From Lithodes maja (lineage: Eukaryota; Arthropoda; Malacostraca; Decapoda; Lithodidae), in NCBI GenBank assembly GCA_037953745.1, contig JBAKBP010004459.1, positions 62,001 to 126,000 on the forward strand: a stretch of 64,000 nt of DNA, in the 5' to 3' direction. Shown one piece after another: positions 52,764 to 64,000 of the stretch (within the stretch, counting starts at the first letter, position 1; each line of letters opens with the position of its first letter). The position numbers and the translations under genes are program-made. The notes below the pieces were generated by a model. It ran no database searches. It was not told the origin of the DNA and worked only from the letters and a program-made list of their open reading frames with translations.

Positions 52764-55700
52764 CTAACCAACATAATCCACCCTTGATAGACAATCCGCT
52801 ATCACGTTATCAGAACCGGCAATATGGCGTATGTCCAGATTATACTCCTGAAGCATGAGTGACCACCTGGTCAGCCTCATATTCCGGTTATGAAACTGAT
52901 TCAAGAATTTCAGAGGGTAATGATCGGTATAAACCACTACGACTGGTCCGAAAGCAGGAACATATACATTGAAGTGCCTGAGCGCCAGCACTATCGCCAG
53001 GAGTTCTTTTTCAATTACAGAGTAATTCCTTTGTGCACTATTGAATTTTATACTGTAAAAACTCACTGGATGTTCGATACCTTCATCATCTGTCTGTAAC
53101 AAGACAGCCCCAGCCCCTACGCCACTGGCATCAGTCGGCAGCTGAAAAGGTCTGCTGAAGTCCGGAGCCCTGAGTATGGGGTGGGTACATAACAGGTGTT
53201 TCACCAAAGAAAACGCCTCTGCACACTCAGGAGACCACCGGAACTTCTTGTCCTTAGATAATAAGTCAGTTAAAGGTGCAAGTACAGTCGAATAGCCTTT
53301 GATGAAGCGACAATAATAGCCTATCATACCTAGAAACCGCATGATTTGTTTCTTAGTCGTAGGCTGGGGAAACTGATCGATGGCTTTGATCTTTGTCTGT
53401 GCAGGGCACACCTGACCCATCCCCACCTCAAACCCCAGGTACAAAACTGTGGCTTTGACAAAATCGCACTTACCCAGGTTTACCACCAAACCTGCTTCAT
53501 TCAGTTTATTAAAAAGCTGTCCGATGTGAGCACAGTGACTGTTAAAATCCTCGTCGTATATTATGACATCATCTAGGTACACCGTACAGTTGGGAATGTC
53601 GGCTACAATGTCGTTCATTAATTTCTGAAACGTTGCAGGGGCATTTTTCAGCCCGTATGGCATAACATGGCAACGATATGTGGCACCGTCCACCACAAAC
53701 CCACACACCTCTCGCGCTCGCTCAGACAAGGGCACTTGCCAATAACCCTTAACAAGGTCTATCTTAGGGAGGAACTTGGCTTTTCCTATCTTATCCACAC
53801 TGTCGTCCACGCGAGGGAGAGGATAGGCATTTGTGGGGGTTAAACCATTCAACCTGCGGAAATCTATACAAAACCGCACCTTGCCATCTGGTTTGGGCTG
53901 CAGTGTGACTGGGGAAGTCCACCTTACTGCACCCTCAGAAATCAGCCCACGTTTCAGCATATAATCCAGCTCTTCCCTAAGTGCTGGTAATTTAATAGGG
54001 GGAACACGGTATGGCACTGATTTAAAGGGCGGGTGGTCCCCAACATCGACATCGTGCACCGCTTGAGTAGTGAGGCCAGGATGATCCGTGAAAACAACTG
54101 GGTTTGAATCAAACAAGTGCTGCACAGCTACACGCTGTTGCTCAGGCAGGTGCAATATCAACTCATGAGCCACTTGTCTAGAATTCCCCGCCCACTGATC
54201 CGCGGAAACATGACAATCCCAATTATCCTCCCCCGCAGCTTGACTGTCCCTTCCTCCTTCTCCACCACGATCGCTGCAGATCAACACCGGGACAGTGAGA
54301 GGCTCGGAGGGGTGCCTCACATACTCTTTCATCAGATTTACATGGCAAAGTTGGTTCTTTTTCTTGCGATCAGGAGTAGCTACTAAATAGTCGAGATCAG
54401 AAACCTTCCTTAGAACCCGATATGGACCAGAATACTTGGCAGACAAGGGGTGTCCCACCAGAGGCAGTTGTATCAGTACCTCCTGATCTACTTCAAACTC
54501 CCTCAGCTTCACCTTCTGGTCGTATCTGTCCTATCTGAGCTAGTGAACTCTTAAGGTTCCGACCTGCTACATCCAAGCTCTTTAGCATTCCCTCACGGCT
54601 TTCAACTACATACTTTAGAAGCGAGCATGGCTTTGTGACTCCCTCCCAGATCTCCTTGACTATGTGGAGAGGCCCCCTGACCCTGTGTCCAAAAAACAAC
54701 TCGTTCGGGCTAAATCCCAAGCTCTCCCCAGGTACTTCTCTCGCAGCAAATAAAACGTATGGGAGACCTAGATCCCAGTCCTTCCCATTTTCCATGCAAT
54801 AACACCGCAACATACTCTTGAGAGTCGAGTGCCACCTTTCCAAAACTCCCTGACTCTCGGGATGGTAGGCAGATGACACCACAGACACTATCCCATGTTG
54901 CTGCATGGTCTGCTTAAACAGAGCAGAAGTAAAATTGGATCCCTGATCAGACTAGATCTCCTGAGGGTAGCCATAACGAGAGAAATAGACAAGTAGGTTT
55001 TTGACAACAGTCTTAGCCATCCCGTTGCGCATGGGGTAAGCATCTGGATACCGTGTTGCTACATCCATTACAGTTAGTAAAAATGTATTGCCGGCACTAG
55101 TGGGGGGCAATGGGCCAACCATATCGATAACTACTTTGCTGAAGGGCGGCCCAATGACAGGGAGGGGTTGTAACGGGGCTCTCGGGATGACCTGATTGGG
55201 TTTCCCAACAACTTGACAAGTGTGACACTGTGACACCCATGACACGACACTCGCCTTTAACCCAGGCCACCAGAAAAGCTTGCTCAGAGCTGCCTCCGTC
55301 TTACGTGCCCCCAGGTGCCCTGCCAAAGGCACATCATGAGCTAATCTCAATAAGCTCTCACGGCACACCCTCGGTACTACTAACTGGTCCACTAATCCTG
55401 ACCCGCCATCCCACTTTTTCTTGGGATCCTGATGTCTCCGATACAAGATCCCCTCGGACAAGAAAAAATTACCAAGCTGCGCATCCCCATCGCTCTCCAG
55501 TTCGATAGCACCATTACCACACGCCCTGACTTCAGGATCTTCCAGCTGCAAGGAACTTATATCAGCAGGTGCGAGATTATCCAAGTTCATCTTAAATAAT
55601 TTATTTCCACCTCCAATGTCCCGCTGAGCCATCCTTTCCTCACGCTGCGCATAACGATGCTGTCGCAGAGTCTCTTCCTGCCCTGCACCTGCACTAGTGG

Positions 55701-58516
55701 TGACAGGCCCCGGGGCCTCTCCAGACTCTAACATAGGTGCCAATAATGAGTCACCAAGAAACACTGCCGGCTCAAAACTCTCCAATTGACCAACATTTCC
55801 CATTTTCTTGTGACCTTTCCTCCGCAGTTTGATAGACTGAGGTGGTGGCTGCAAGGCTCCGGATGTCTGAGAACGCGTCACAACACACGCCATGGTTTGT
55901 ACGCTACACTTCTCAACCCACTCCTGTTCCTCCCTACTAACGTCGGCCGCCTTCTCGGCAACGACCAAGGGTGAAACCTTAGAAGCAGGCACCGCAAAGT
56001 CGTTGCCAAGGAGGAGGTCGACACCCCCAACAGGCAAGTTCTCTACAATTCCTACATCCAGCTCCTTCGCCACACCACCCACCTCCAGCTCCATCCGCAC
56101 CAGCGGGTAGGACTTCGTAGCATTGATTACCTGAACTACCACCACCCGAGCAGCGTTAATCGGTCTACCAGTAAAGTTCTTTAACCTAACAAGTGCGCAT
56201 GGGGGTAATTGAAAACGTCCCCCTGTGCTGACGTATTTGAGGTGTTTCCGTCACTAAAATATTCATTGTACCATTAATAGCATTAATAATTATCCATATG
56301 CGCCTATTATGGGTTGATTATAAAGGTATTAACCTGAAACAACAATGAAACGAGTGAAAACAGCGTTTGGATGGTCAAAATCGGAGATATAGCCCGCGAG
56401 TTGTATAATGTATGGGTGAGGCAAACTGCTTTCCCGCCAATTTCCCCCAAGGCCACTGAGACACAGTCGATCGATACTCTCTCTCTCTCTCTTGCACTCG
56501 CTTGCCATCAGTGATGACAATACCCTGCTTGCAACTCGCTAATGTTAGCACGAAAATATACCTCAGAATAAGGGAATAATAGGGAAAATAGGTGATAACT
56601 GAAGGAGAGGAGGAAAGTGGGGAAGGAGGGGAGGTAGAGGACTGAGATTTTGCATGGCCCAGGGGCCAAAAAAAAAATAAAAAAATAAAAATAAAAAAAA
56701 TATGTGTTTTTCGATGTCAAAAGTTGATTTTTTATTTTACTTACTCTCAAGAGTCTTCCCGCAGTCCGCCGGGGGAACTCTTAAGAGTCTTCCCGCAGCT
56801 CCCGGGTTAATAAGATCTGAGAAGCCCCCGTATCACGCAATAGCTTAACTCCTCGCCTTTCGCCAGCCCACCTCACAAAACCATGCCCTCTATGACCCCC
56901 AAAGACGTCGCGGACAGGGTTCGAGCCTTCCGGACTCTTGAACACAGGCTGTGTCCCAACCTCTGACGAACTACCCTTGGCAAACTCAGAAGATATAGGT
57001 GACACCCCTATGCTGCGGGCCAATGACACAACCTTGTTTGGTGGCTTGTTCGGACAAGCATTTGCAAAGTGACCCTCCTTGTGACATGCAAAGCACTCTT
57101 TACTCTTTGGTTTCCCTTGGGAGTGGGAGGTACCATTAGACTTCTTATACGGGACGTTATTTGGTTTATGTTCAGTTTTATTGTCAGTGCTAGATGGTTT
57201 TGTGTATTTATGTAAATCAAAATTCTTGGGAGGGGGAGGGGTACGATCCTTTGCACCCGACTCACTCCTAGCTGCTGCTCCGCACCCTCGAATTAATGAC
57301 AGTCGGCGGTCAGCCATTTCTGCTGCCTCCTGGAGAGTTCTAGGATTTTTTTCCTTTATATGTAATGTTAAGTCCCCGCCTGTGCACTTAAAGAACTGCT
57401 CCAAGAGAACCAGCTCACTCAACTCCTCAAAAGTAGCTGCCCTCTCAAAACGCAGCCAATGTCGTAGTGCATCAGACAAGTCCCGGGCGTGTTCTAGGAA
57501 GGTACTATCCTTGCCATTAGTAACACCCCGAAACTTCAAGCGGTAAGTTTCTGGTTGTAACTCATAGGCCCGTAGCACAGCCTACTTTAGCTCATCATAA
57601 ACTACACAGGACTCTAAAGGTAGTGCATCATACGCTTTTAGCCCCTTTCCTAGGAGTCTTGATGAAACTAATGCTGCCCACTTTTCCTGAGGCCACTGGT
57701 GTTCCTGACACTTCTTCTCAAATCGCATAAAAAACTCCAGTCACACCTAATTCATCGAGAACACAGGAACTAGTTTAAGCAGGGTGCGACAATGATTAGT
57801 CCCGATGTCTGTTACCTCCCCCCAATATTTCGCCCTGTTACCTCCACTCGAGAGATCTCCAGCTCCCTGTCAGCCTGATACCTAGTAGACTCTGCCTGCA
57901 GTTCAGCCTCTCGTATAGCTGTTCTCTCTGCGGCCTCAGCCTGAGCTCTAGCAACCTCAGCCTGCACACTAGCCTGTCTCTCGGCAGCCTCAACCTGAGC
58001 TCTAGCCTGTCTTTCAGTAGCCTCAACCTGAGCTCTAGCAACCTCAACCTTGGCCATCTCAAGCCGAAACAACAAATCCGGAGTCAACCCTTGAGGAGGG
58101 GAAGGTGCATTTAATGGAGAGGGTCCCTGTGATTGAATTCCACGCTGCCATTGACCATCAACTTGGGGATATGTACTAAATTCAGGCACCCTGATGTTTG
58201 ATATGGGGATAGAGTGGAGGGGGGGCTGGGGACCGGGGCCCCCAGTCGCCTCTCCACCCAGGTCTCTCCCTTCTAAACCCAATATCAAAGTCCTCAGCTG
58301 ATCTTTCCTCACGCCACTTAAACCCTGGTGACTCTGAAGACCTGCCACACACTTTAAGCCATACTTATTCAGCTTCAACACCCTGGCAGCAGTAAGGGGC
58401 ACCTCTAAAAATCTTCTAGCACCTTCCTCGCTATCGACTAGCCACTCCACAGGTCTTTCTCCCTCCGAGCCCGTATCGTGACCTGACCCATCACTGTGTT
58501 CTGATGTATTAGACAT
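52764..58516 (-). pseudogene. Gypsy-3 Gag-Pol, disabled
   Basis: Gag starts at MSNTSEHSDGSG (58516) with a coiled coil of RAQVEAAERQ-type repeats. A frameshift lies near 57815, then TAG (57747-57749), TGA (57741-57743) and TAG (57582-57584). The SCAN-like capsid has TFLEHARDLSDALRHW and ELVLLEQFFKCTG; the knuckle is CFACHKEGHFANAC. Protease reads LLRDTGASQ and is then cut by the TTAA element. Integrase has the HDVPLAGHLGARK zinc finger, VVIDMVGPLPP and ESQGVLERWH, with TAG at 54952-54954 and a frameshift near 54520. RT has CIDFRRLNGLT and YLDDV; RNase H has TDASGVGAGAVLLQ and ends CLSRVDYVG. Same domain order as Gypsy-1. Confidence 0.92.
56181..56810. mobile_element. TTAA element inserted in the Gypsy-3 protease region
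   Basis: 630 bp with both TTAA: plus-strand ends TTAACCTAACAAGTGCGC and GCTCCCGGGTTAA. The gag-pol frame stops one codon after DTGASQI and resumes beyond the element at KNFTGRPINAARVVVVQ-type wording, with TTAA at both junctions. It matches 45694-46329 in reverse orientation. Confidence 0.92.
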
Positions 58517-58718
58517 GTTTGTGTACTGCAGTAATTATCACGGTTATAGAATATGCCTTATCTCCTATGCAAGTATGTATATACTAATGTTATTTAAAGT
58601 CTTTAATGTGTTATATTGGTTGCTCCAAAAAAAAAAACTATGTCCACTGTATTCCTTTAATCATAAGGAATCTCAAAACAAATGACCACTATATTCCTCT
58701 GTCAGTAAATCCTGGCAA

Positions 58719-58726
58719 GGTCGCCA
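58719..58726 (-). other. Gypsy-3 primer binding site
   Basis: TGGCGACC on the minus strand, two bases downstream of the 5' LTR, followed by TTGCCAGG. Confidence 0.75.
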
Positions 58727-58728
58727 TT

Positions 58729-60627
58729 TGTTACGTCCTGGGATATATAAACACTGGGCTCTTTCTATTGGACTAGGTATGCGGCAACAAGCAACAACGG
58801 AAAACGCTAGATCCAACCCTTATCTATAAACCCAGGCAACAAACCACCCTAAACCGTCAAGAGTCCTGCCTGGACAACAAGGTATCCTATGACTCGGTTA
58901 CAGGGTGCACGCACTATAGACTGCTGATAGTCAAGCAGGCTATATAAAAGATCACACAATTAAGTTGACTTAAAGCTTCAAGGAAAAGATAGATAACGGA
59001 ATTAAATTGCAGAAACAATTTAATAACAAACTAGAAGAAAGTACATTTAACGTTACGTTAATTAATACAACTAATCACCCCTGCGTAAAAGAAGGTGAAA
59101 GCAAACAGTCCTCAAAACATCGTACAGGTAGACAAGATGCGGGTTTCTAAACTGCATGTGGCTACTGTAGGATCTGATGCTTAGCAAAGAAAGTATGTGA
59201 CGGATTTAGAGAACTCTTAACTCATAAGCAGGAATAAATACTAGTGATAGGCTATACAGTGTATAATGGCATAGGTATAATTAAATAAAGATAGCAACTC
59301 GCAACATAACCACATACAGGTGTGCTTCTCACTCTTAGTCAGGCAAGCCTGCTCGGACAGAGTCTCTAAGCCACACCCTGACTCACAATGCTCACAAAAA
59401 CGGTAAACTGTGGCACAATAACAAGCATACAGAAATAATAAACCCCTAGATGTTAATCTGCCAGGTGGCAGAGGTCTAGCTGGAAGGATATAGACTTCGG
59501 ATACTCGGGCTGAGCCACCTGCTCTAGCCTAGGGACGTTCCCAAGCCTGTGCGCCAAATTACTCTAATTGAAAGGGTGCTCTCTTGAGAGACTCAGATCG
59601 CAAGTATCTGACTCTCTCCTGGCGACCCTAAAACAAAAGCAAGACGTGCTAGCGCAGTGCTGAGTGGACTAGGCAAGGGCCCTCACACAACACAATACTA
59701 GACACACAGGGACACAGACAAGAAAATGCCCCCAGACTCCCACGGGTATCCTAGTAAAGTCGTGCGGGTCCACAGGACTCGCACCAGCAGACTTTACTTA
59801 AAGGATCGCAAAAAGCCTCCCCTCCAGTCTAGCCCCTGCTAACCTGACACAAGAACACACTAGCAAGCATGAAACCACCAAATATGAGACAACAAAAAAG
59901 CTTCCTAGGTCTCATTAACAATTACGTCTCTGCATAAGGCCCAAAATCCTATCTAATTATCTGAGAGCTCGTCGTTAATACAATAATAGATATAAGGTCT
60001 ATCAAGGGGATGGGATAATTAAATAGCTTGGTGAAGTAGTGGAAGGAAGGTATACAAGGTAAGAGAGAAAGTTTCTAAGTGGGGTTGAGAGGGATAGATA
60101 TCAAGGGGGTCCGAAGGGTACGACAGTGAGGTGAGCTCTGAGTCTTGAATCTGTCTGGACCCCCCACTAGGCATGCAGAATACATCCCAGGCTTGGCAAC
60201 ACTCAACACAGTTGCCGGGTCAAAATCGTCTACCCCGTGCGTGAGTCGAAACTAAGCCTAACATTGCAATCAAATGCATATGGCAACATCAGGCTCGTCC
60301 CAAGCTAGACTCCCCGCGCGAAGCAACGTCCCCCAGCCGGTCTCTCTCTCCTGCTCGTCTCCTCCCACTCTCACTAGACTTACATCTTATATATTATAAT
60401 GAAACAATCAACTATCGAGAATAAAATATACTAAGATGCGTTGGTTAAGAATAAGGGCAGCTACAAGCTGTGAAACAACATAAGAATATCCCAGACATTA
60501 GTTACATTGTCGTAGGATATATACTAAGGAAAAGCCGGCCGGCCGGCTGCCGCCAGCCGGTTTCTAAACGGCTGGGCAGCCGACGTGCGCGCATGCCCGC
60601 ACGTGGCTACTATGCAGAAGCGTCACA
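58729..60627 (-). repeat. Gypsy-3 5' LTR
   Basis: 1,899 bp, the same length as the 3' LTR with about 1 % differences, such as ACTAATCACC against ATTAATCACC. Confidence 0.94.
59574..59628 (-). ncRNA. 55-nt structured LTR RNA motif, Gypsy-3 5' LTR
   Basis: Identical to the motif at 51388-51442. Confidence 0.82.
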
Positions 60628-61205
60628 ATCCGCCTTTGGCTTTGAAACTAGGATAGAGAAAATAGGAGGATACATAGAAGGGGCTGCTGGCAGTTACCTC
60701 AGACACCTGGGTTTCACTGAGGAAAAGAAGATCAGGTTTGTAGGATGAGAGGTGGTGTTCTTCAGAGTGAAAATTAGAGGAAAGTCTGCGAATATTGCAA
60801 AAGTTGATAGTAAGAGTGACAGGCCATCGTCCAGAGCATTTAAAAAGGTCGTCAGAGGAAGGTCGGGCGGGTGTGTGTTCATCATTATCATATTTTTGTT
60901 TTTTGTGGAAGGAGGAAGTGTGGTGTGCATGTTAAGTGTAGTGGAGTAGATAGGAGGAGGTGTTTGTGAGAGCAGGCTCGACTACTCTCAGTGTAAGTGA
61001 GGCACAAAGGGAATCAGTAAGAGAGGCTAAATAAATGAAACAGGAGTTCCAGCGACTCCTTATCAAATGCCTACAGCCTCTCTTGGGTATAGCCCTGTTT
61101 GATTGGTGCCTACAATCTACCCCCATTCTCCCCATTAGTCGCCTTGTACCACACACGCAGTAGGATGCATTGGCCATATTCTTTTTTTCTCCATCACAAG
61201 AAGAA
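60628..61205 (-). mobile_element. Jockey-type LINE, 5' part (segment 1 of 3)
   Basis: Continues the LINE upstream of Gypsy-3 after the ATCC duplication. Minus-strand coding includes LSLLLSTFAIFADFPLIFTL, SHPTNLIFFSSVKPRCLR, resembling the start of an apurinic-like endonuclease domain (target of LLFLTET-type wording). Upstream lies probable 5' sequence with no clear boundary. 61205 is an approximate limit set by a poly-G run. Confidence 0.55.
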
Positions 61206-61317
61206 GGCCACTTTACCCCCGGGGGGGGGGGGTCCTACTGTTCCACTCTCCTACGTAACTCTTAATTCCTCAATCTGGCATCGCTATTACAAATTTTACT
61301 TTTATTGACATTTACCC

Positions 61318-61610
61318 TCAGCTTCCTCCTAATCCATATACCACACCAAACTCTTTAACTACTTGCTGCCGTTTCTCCTTAGAATAAGCCACCAACGCTG
61401 TGTCATCACCGCACAGCAACTTTTTCAACTCCCAATCTCCACCATTCTTTCCTACTAAACCTAATACTTTACCCATATTTCTCATTTTCACCTCCCTCAC
61501 CACACCATCCATATATACATTAAACAACCACGGTGACATTAATCAACGCTGTCCCAGACCTACATTTACCTCAAACCATTCACTCAACTCATTCCCTACT
61601 CAAACACATG
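61318..61610 (-). pseudogene. RTE-type LINE fragment
   Basis: Minus strand: NELSEWFEVNVGLGQR, a TGA stop, LMSPWLFNVYMDGVVREVKM, LGLVGKNGGDWELKKLLCG and DDTALVAYSKEKRQQVVKEF. This is the RTE RT palm with catalytic DD, which normally follows an A or F and here follows CG. Short and degenerate. A poly-C run lies at 61681-61698. Confidence 0.7.
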
Positions 61611-61744
61611 CTCATGTGCTTTCAAAATCAGGACTGGTGAACACAAGGCTCAATCGAGCAAGACGGGTCGTAGGCTTCAGGCCCCCCCCCCCCCCCCTTT
61701 CACTTAGCAGTAAGGGATCATTCTGTGTCATGTGGTATTCCCGT

Positions 61745-63200
61745 TAAAGATGAACACTTCAATATTGTATCTAGTACATTAAATACTCTACTTCCAGCAA
61801 TTATATAAGGCCTGATTAGTGTCGCCTGAATAGTATGAATTAATGCTTAGAATCGATTTGGAACCTTGTCGGGGTAACGGTATATGGAAGTCTTAACAGA
61901 CTATACTAATATATTGCGTCTAGTTCAGGTTTTACCAATTCAGTATACTATTATATCAGTATTACAGTTCATATACATCTTTATCTCAGACTTACATTGT
62001 CTAAGCTTTGAAACGCTAGAATCTTCGGGGGAAATTAAAACATTATGAAGATGTGTATTATTACGGTGCCGTGTAATGTATGTTATCCAAAGTAATTCGC
62101 TCCACGGTGGGTTTAACCTCTAATATAATTGTTTCAGAACTTCTAAAATCGAATTATAATTTACGAACGTACTTTAATCAAACAAATGGTACATGATGTA
62201 CCTCATCAATATCCCCAACAATGCACAGATGACAATCAATAGATATACACAGTAACTTATTCACAGAATTATACACAATACTCTCTGGTATTTGTTATTA
62301 GGTAAAAACTATTTCGTACCATCCTTTAACCCCCAACATTAATCCCCAATGATATTTACTATCAATAGTCAAAATGAATGAAAGAAGCACCAACATACTA
62401 AACAGGATAAAGTGAAGGTATAGTTTCCAGTACTATAATTGTGTTTTCAAATACTATATTCTTTAAATAACTGTAGAAAACGGACCCAGCACACTCATTT
62501 ATGTCTTCTGTTCTCCCTCTTCCCCTTTCACTCTCCGGCGCCCCTGTCACACCACCAGGCTGAAGATCCTTGTTAAAGTTTACGAGTCTGACAATGTAGC
62601 CAGGCAGGAGAGGAAGGGTGATAGGAGTAAAACTCAAAGCATTTTTGTTTTGTAGCACTGTGTCCATCAGAGGCTACCAATTACAATATGGATGTTTCTA
62701 TTCTTGATGTGTTTACGTGTGAATTTTTGGGAAAATGTTTTATGCCAGATATTGTATTATTTAAAGATTGGAATTTCGTGGAACTATGTAAATAATTTTA
62801 GGAAACGGAGGTGCGGAGTGAGTGGGAGGAAGGTTATTTACATTGAGCTAGCTTAGGGTAAGACTTTAATTAATATGGAGTGCCCTACATCAAGCTTAAA
62901 ACACGAGTATCAAGAGAAACTAATACATTAACAGGGTTTATCCTCTTATAGTTAATGGAATAATAGTACAGGACTAGGAATTGCATTGTGTCTGATCTCA
63001 TTGACATACAAACAATTCACGATATATTTCAAACTGGTGAAAAAAGAAAAAAAGGAAATATCAAATTCAGCCAATCGGTTGTCTTGGCACAAATTGATTC
63101 CATGAACATAATGAGTCAGCAGTGACCGATCGCTTATACTCAAGATGTATGACAAAAAAAAAAAAAAAAGAATTGAGAACGAAATAGCTGAATATCTGAC
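61745..63200. other. Mostly unannotated AT-rich sequence
   Basis: No repeat or domain recognised. One minus-strand frame at 62398-62667 has non-repetitive composition (ALSFTPITLPLLPGYIVRLV) and an AG before it, but I found no confident splice pair and cannot tie it to the cadherin gene. Confidence 0.4.
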
Positions 63201-63202
63201 AT

Positions 63203-63370
63203 TAACCCTTTGAGGATTATGACGCATTTCCACAGGATATTCTAGGTACCATCAGACGATTTTGTCCAGCTTAGGAATTATTTGTGGCCATCTAAGGGGT
63301 AAATACTATTTTGAATAACTCTTTATCTCCCAAAAGTGTTTCCTAAGCTGAATATAATCGCTTAACGATA
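63203..63370. mobile_element. Possible TTAA MITE left end beside the satellite
   Basis: TTAACCCTTTGAGGATTATG then ACGCA resembles the inner MITE end TTAACCCTCTCACG...TGACGCA. No right end is visible before the satellite begins. Confidence 0.4.
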
Positions 63371-63976
63371 GCCATAATTTAACCGTTAATGTGCCCCATA
63401 ATTTAACCGTTAATGTGCCCCATAATTTAACCGTTAATGTGCCCCATAATTTAACCGTTAATGTGCCCCATAATTTAACCGTTAATGTGCCCCATAATTT
63501 AACCGTTAATGTGCCCCATAATTTAACCGTTAATGTGCCCCATAATTTAACCGTTAATGTGCCCCATAATTTAACCGTTAATGTGCCCCATAATTTAACC
63601 GTTAATGTGCGCCAAAATTTAACCGTTAATGTGCCCCATAATTTAACCGTTAATGTGCCCCATAATTTAACCGTTAATGTGCCCCATAATTTAACCGTTA
63701 ATGTGCCCCATAATTTAACCGTTAATGTGCCCCAAAATTTAACCGTTAATGTGCCCCATAATTTAACCGTTAATGTGCCCCATAATTTAACCGTTAATGT
63801 GCCCCATAATTTAACCGTTAATGTGCCCCAAAATTTAACCGTTAATGTGCCCCATAATTTAACCGTTAATGTGCCCCATAATTTAACCGTTAATGTGCCC
63901 CATAATTTAACGTTAATGTGCCCCATAATTTAACCGTTAATGTGCCCCATAATTTAACCGTTAATGTGCCCCATAA
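63371..63976. repeat. 24-bp satellite array
   Basis: About 25 tandem units of CCATAATTTAACCGTTAATGTGCC-type sequence with very few variants (CCAAAATTT in four units, one GCGCC, one missing base near 63911). Each unit contains the palindrome TTAACCGTTAA. The period is a multiple of three, so both strands stay open and encode meaningless repeats. Confidence 0.97.
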
Positions 63977-64000
63977 TTTTCAAGGGGATAATTTGTAAAA

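Larger units (their letters stand above)
50543..60627 (-). mobile_element. Gypsy-3: nearly full-length Gmr1-like element, disabled
   Basis: 10.1 kb on the minus strand with two 1,899-bp LTRs and a perfect 4-bp target duplication ATCC (50539-50542 and 60628-60631). PBS, Gag, protease, integrase, RT and RNase H are all present in Gmr1-like order. It is disabled by stops, frameshifts and a 630-bp TTAA element in the protease region. The LTRs differ by about 1 %. Confidence 0.94.

Noticed and set aside
62398..62667. A confident host exon
   Set aside because: The composition is plausible but I could not place a donor or a domain, so it is only mentioned in the spacer entry.
63306..63933. Long open frames on both strands of the 24-bp array
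   Set aside because: The period is a multiple of three without stops, so any frame free of stops stays open. The peptides are pure repeats with no gene context.
63371..63976. Regular repeats suggesting a CRISPR array
   Set aside because: Units are directly adjacent with no unique spacers, and the window is eukaryotic.

Overview
This is eukaryotic DNA from an arthropod, most likely a decapod crustacean. That reading rests on a neural-cadherin-type gene broken into phase-consistent exons, tRNA-derived SINEs, CR1/RTE/Jockey LINEs, a Penelope-like fragment and large Ty3/gypsy elements. The species placement is inference. About 3 % or less of the window is host coding sequence; most of the rest is nested transposable elements.

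Layout. 1-19730 holds minus-strand exons for the C-terminal ectodomain of a CadN-like cadherin: the non-chordate classic cadherin region, then EGF, LamG, EGF and LamG. A ~5.3 kb block carrying five of these exons appears twice (1-5351 and 8756-14366) at about 99 % identity. The first copy ends at a gap of exactly 200 N, so this may be an unmerged haplotype rather than a real duplication. Introns hold RTE and CR1 LINEs, SINEs, a Tigger-like DNA element, a foldback structure and TTAA-flanked MITEs.

19731-36829 holds an apparently intact Ty3/gypsy element (Gypsy-1, 9.47 kb, LTRs differing at about two sites, one 1717-aa Gag-Pol ORF), an inverted chimeric relative (Gypsy-4), a Penelope-like GIY-YIG fragment, a TTAA MITE and a solo LTR with a 4-bp target duplication.

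37085-61205 is one minus-strand Jockey-type LINE split by two related gypsy elements: Gypsy-2 (plus strand, TSD ACAC) and Gypsy-3 (minus strand, TSD ATCC). Gypsy-2 carries an RTE fragment in its LTR, which itself carries a TTAA MITE, and a self-nested pair of another TTAA element. Gypsy-3 is broken in its protease coding region by the same TTAA element. 61318-64000 holds an RTE fragment, little-annotated sequence and a 24-bp satellite.

The main discoveries are two. (1) All the gypsy elements belong to the Gmr1-like group, with integrase upstream of reverse transcriptase and a SCAN-like Gag. (2) Every LTR long enough to contain it (eight copies, four diverged LTR types) carries a 55-nt motif of fixed length. 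Its three stems covary while its internal loop and apical loop stay conserved. This is strong evidence for a structured RNA in the retrotransposon leader that I do not recognise as a named class.
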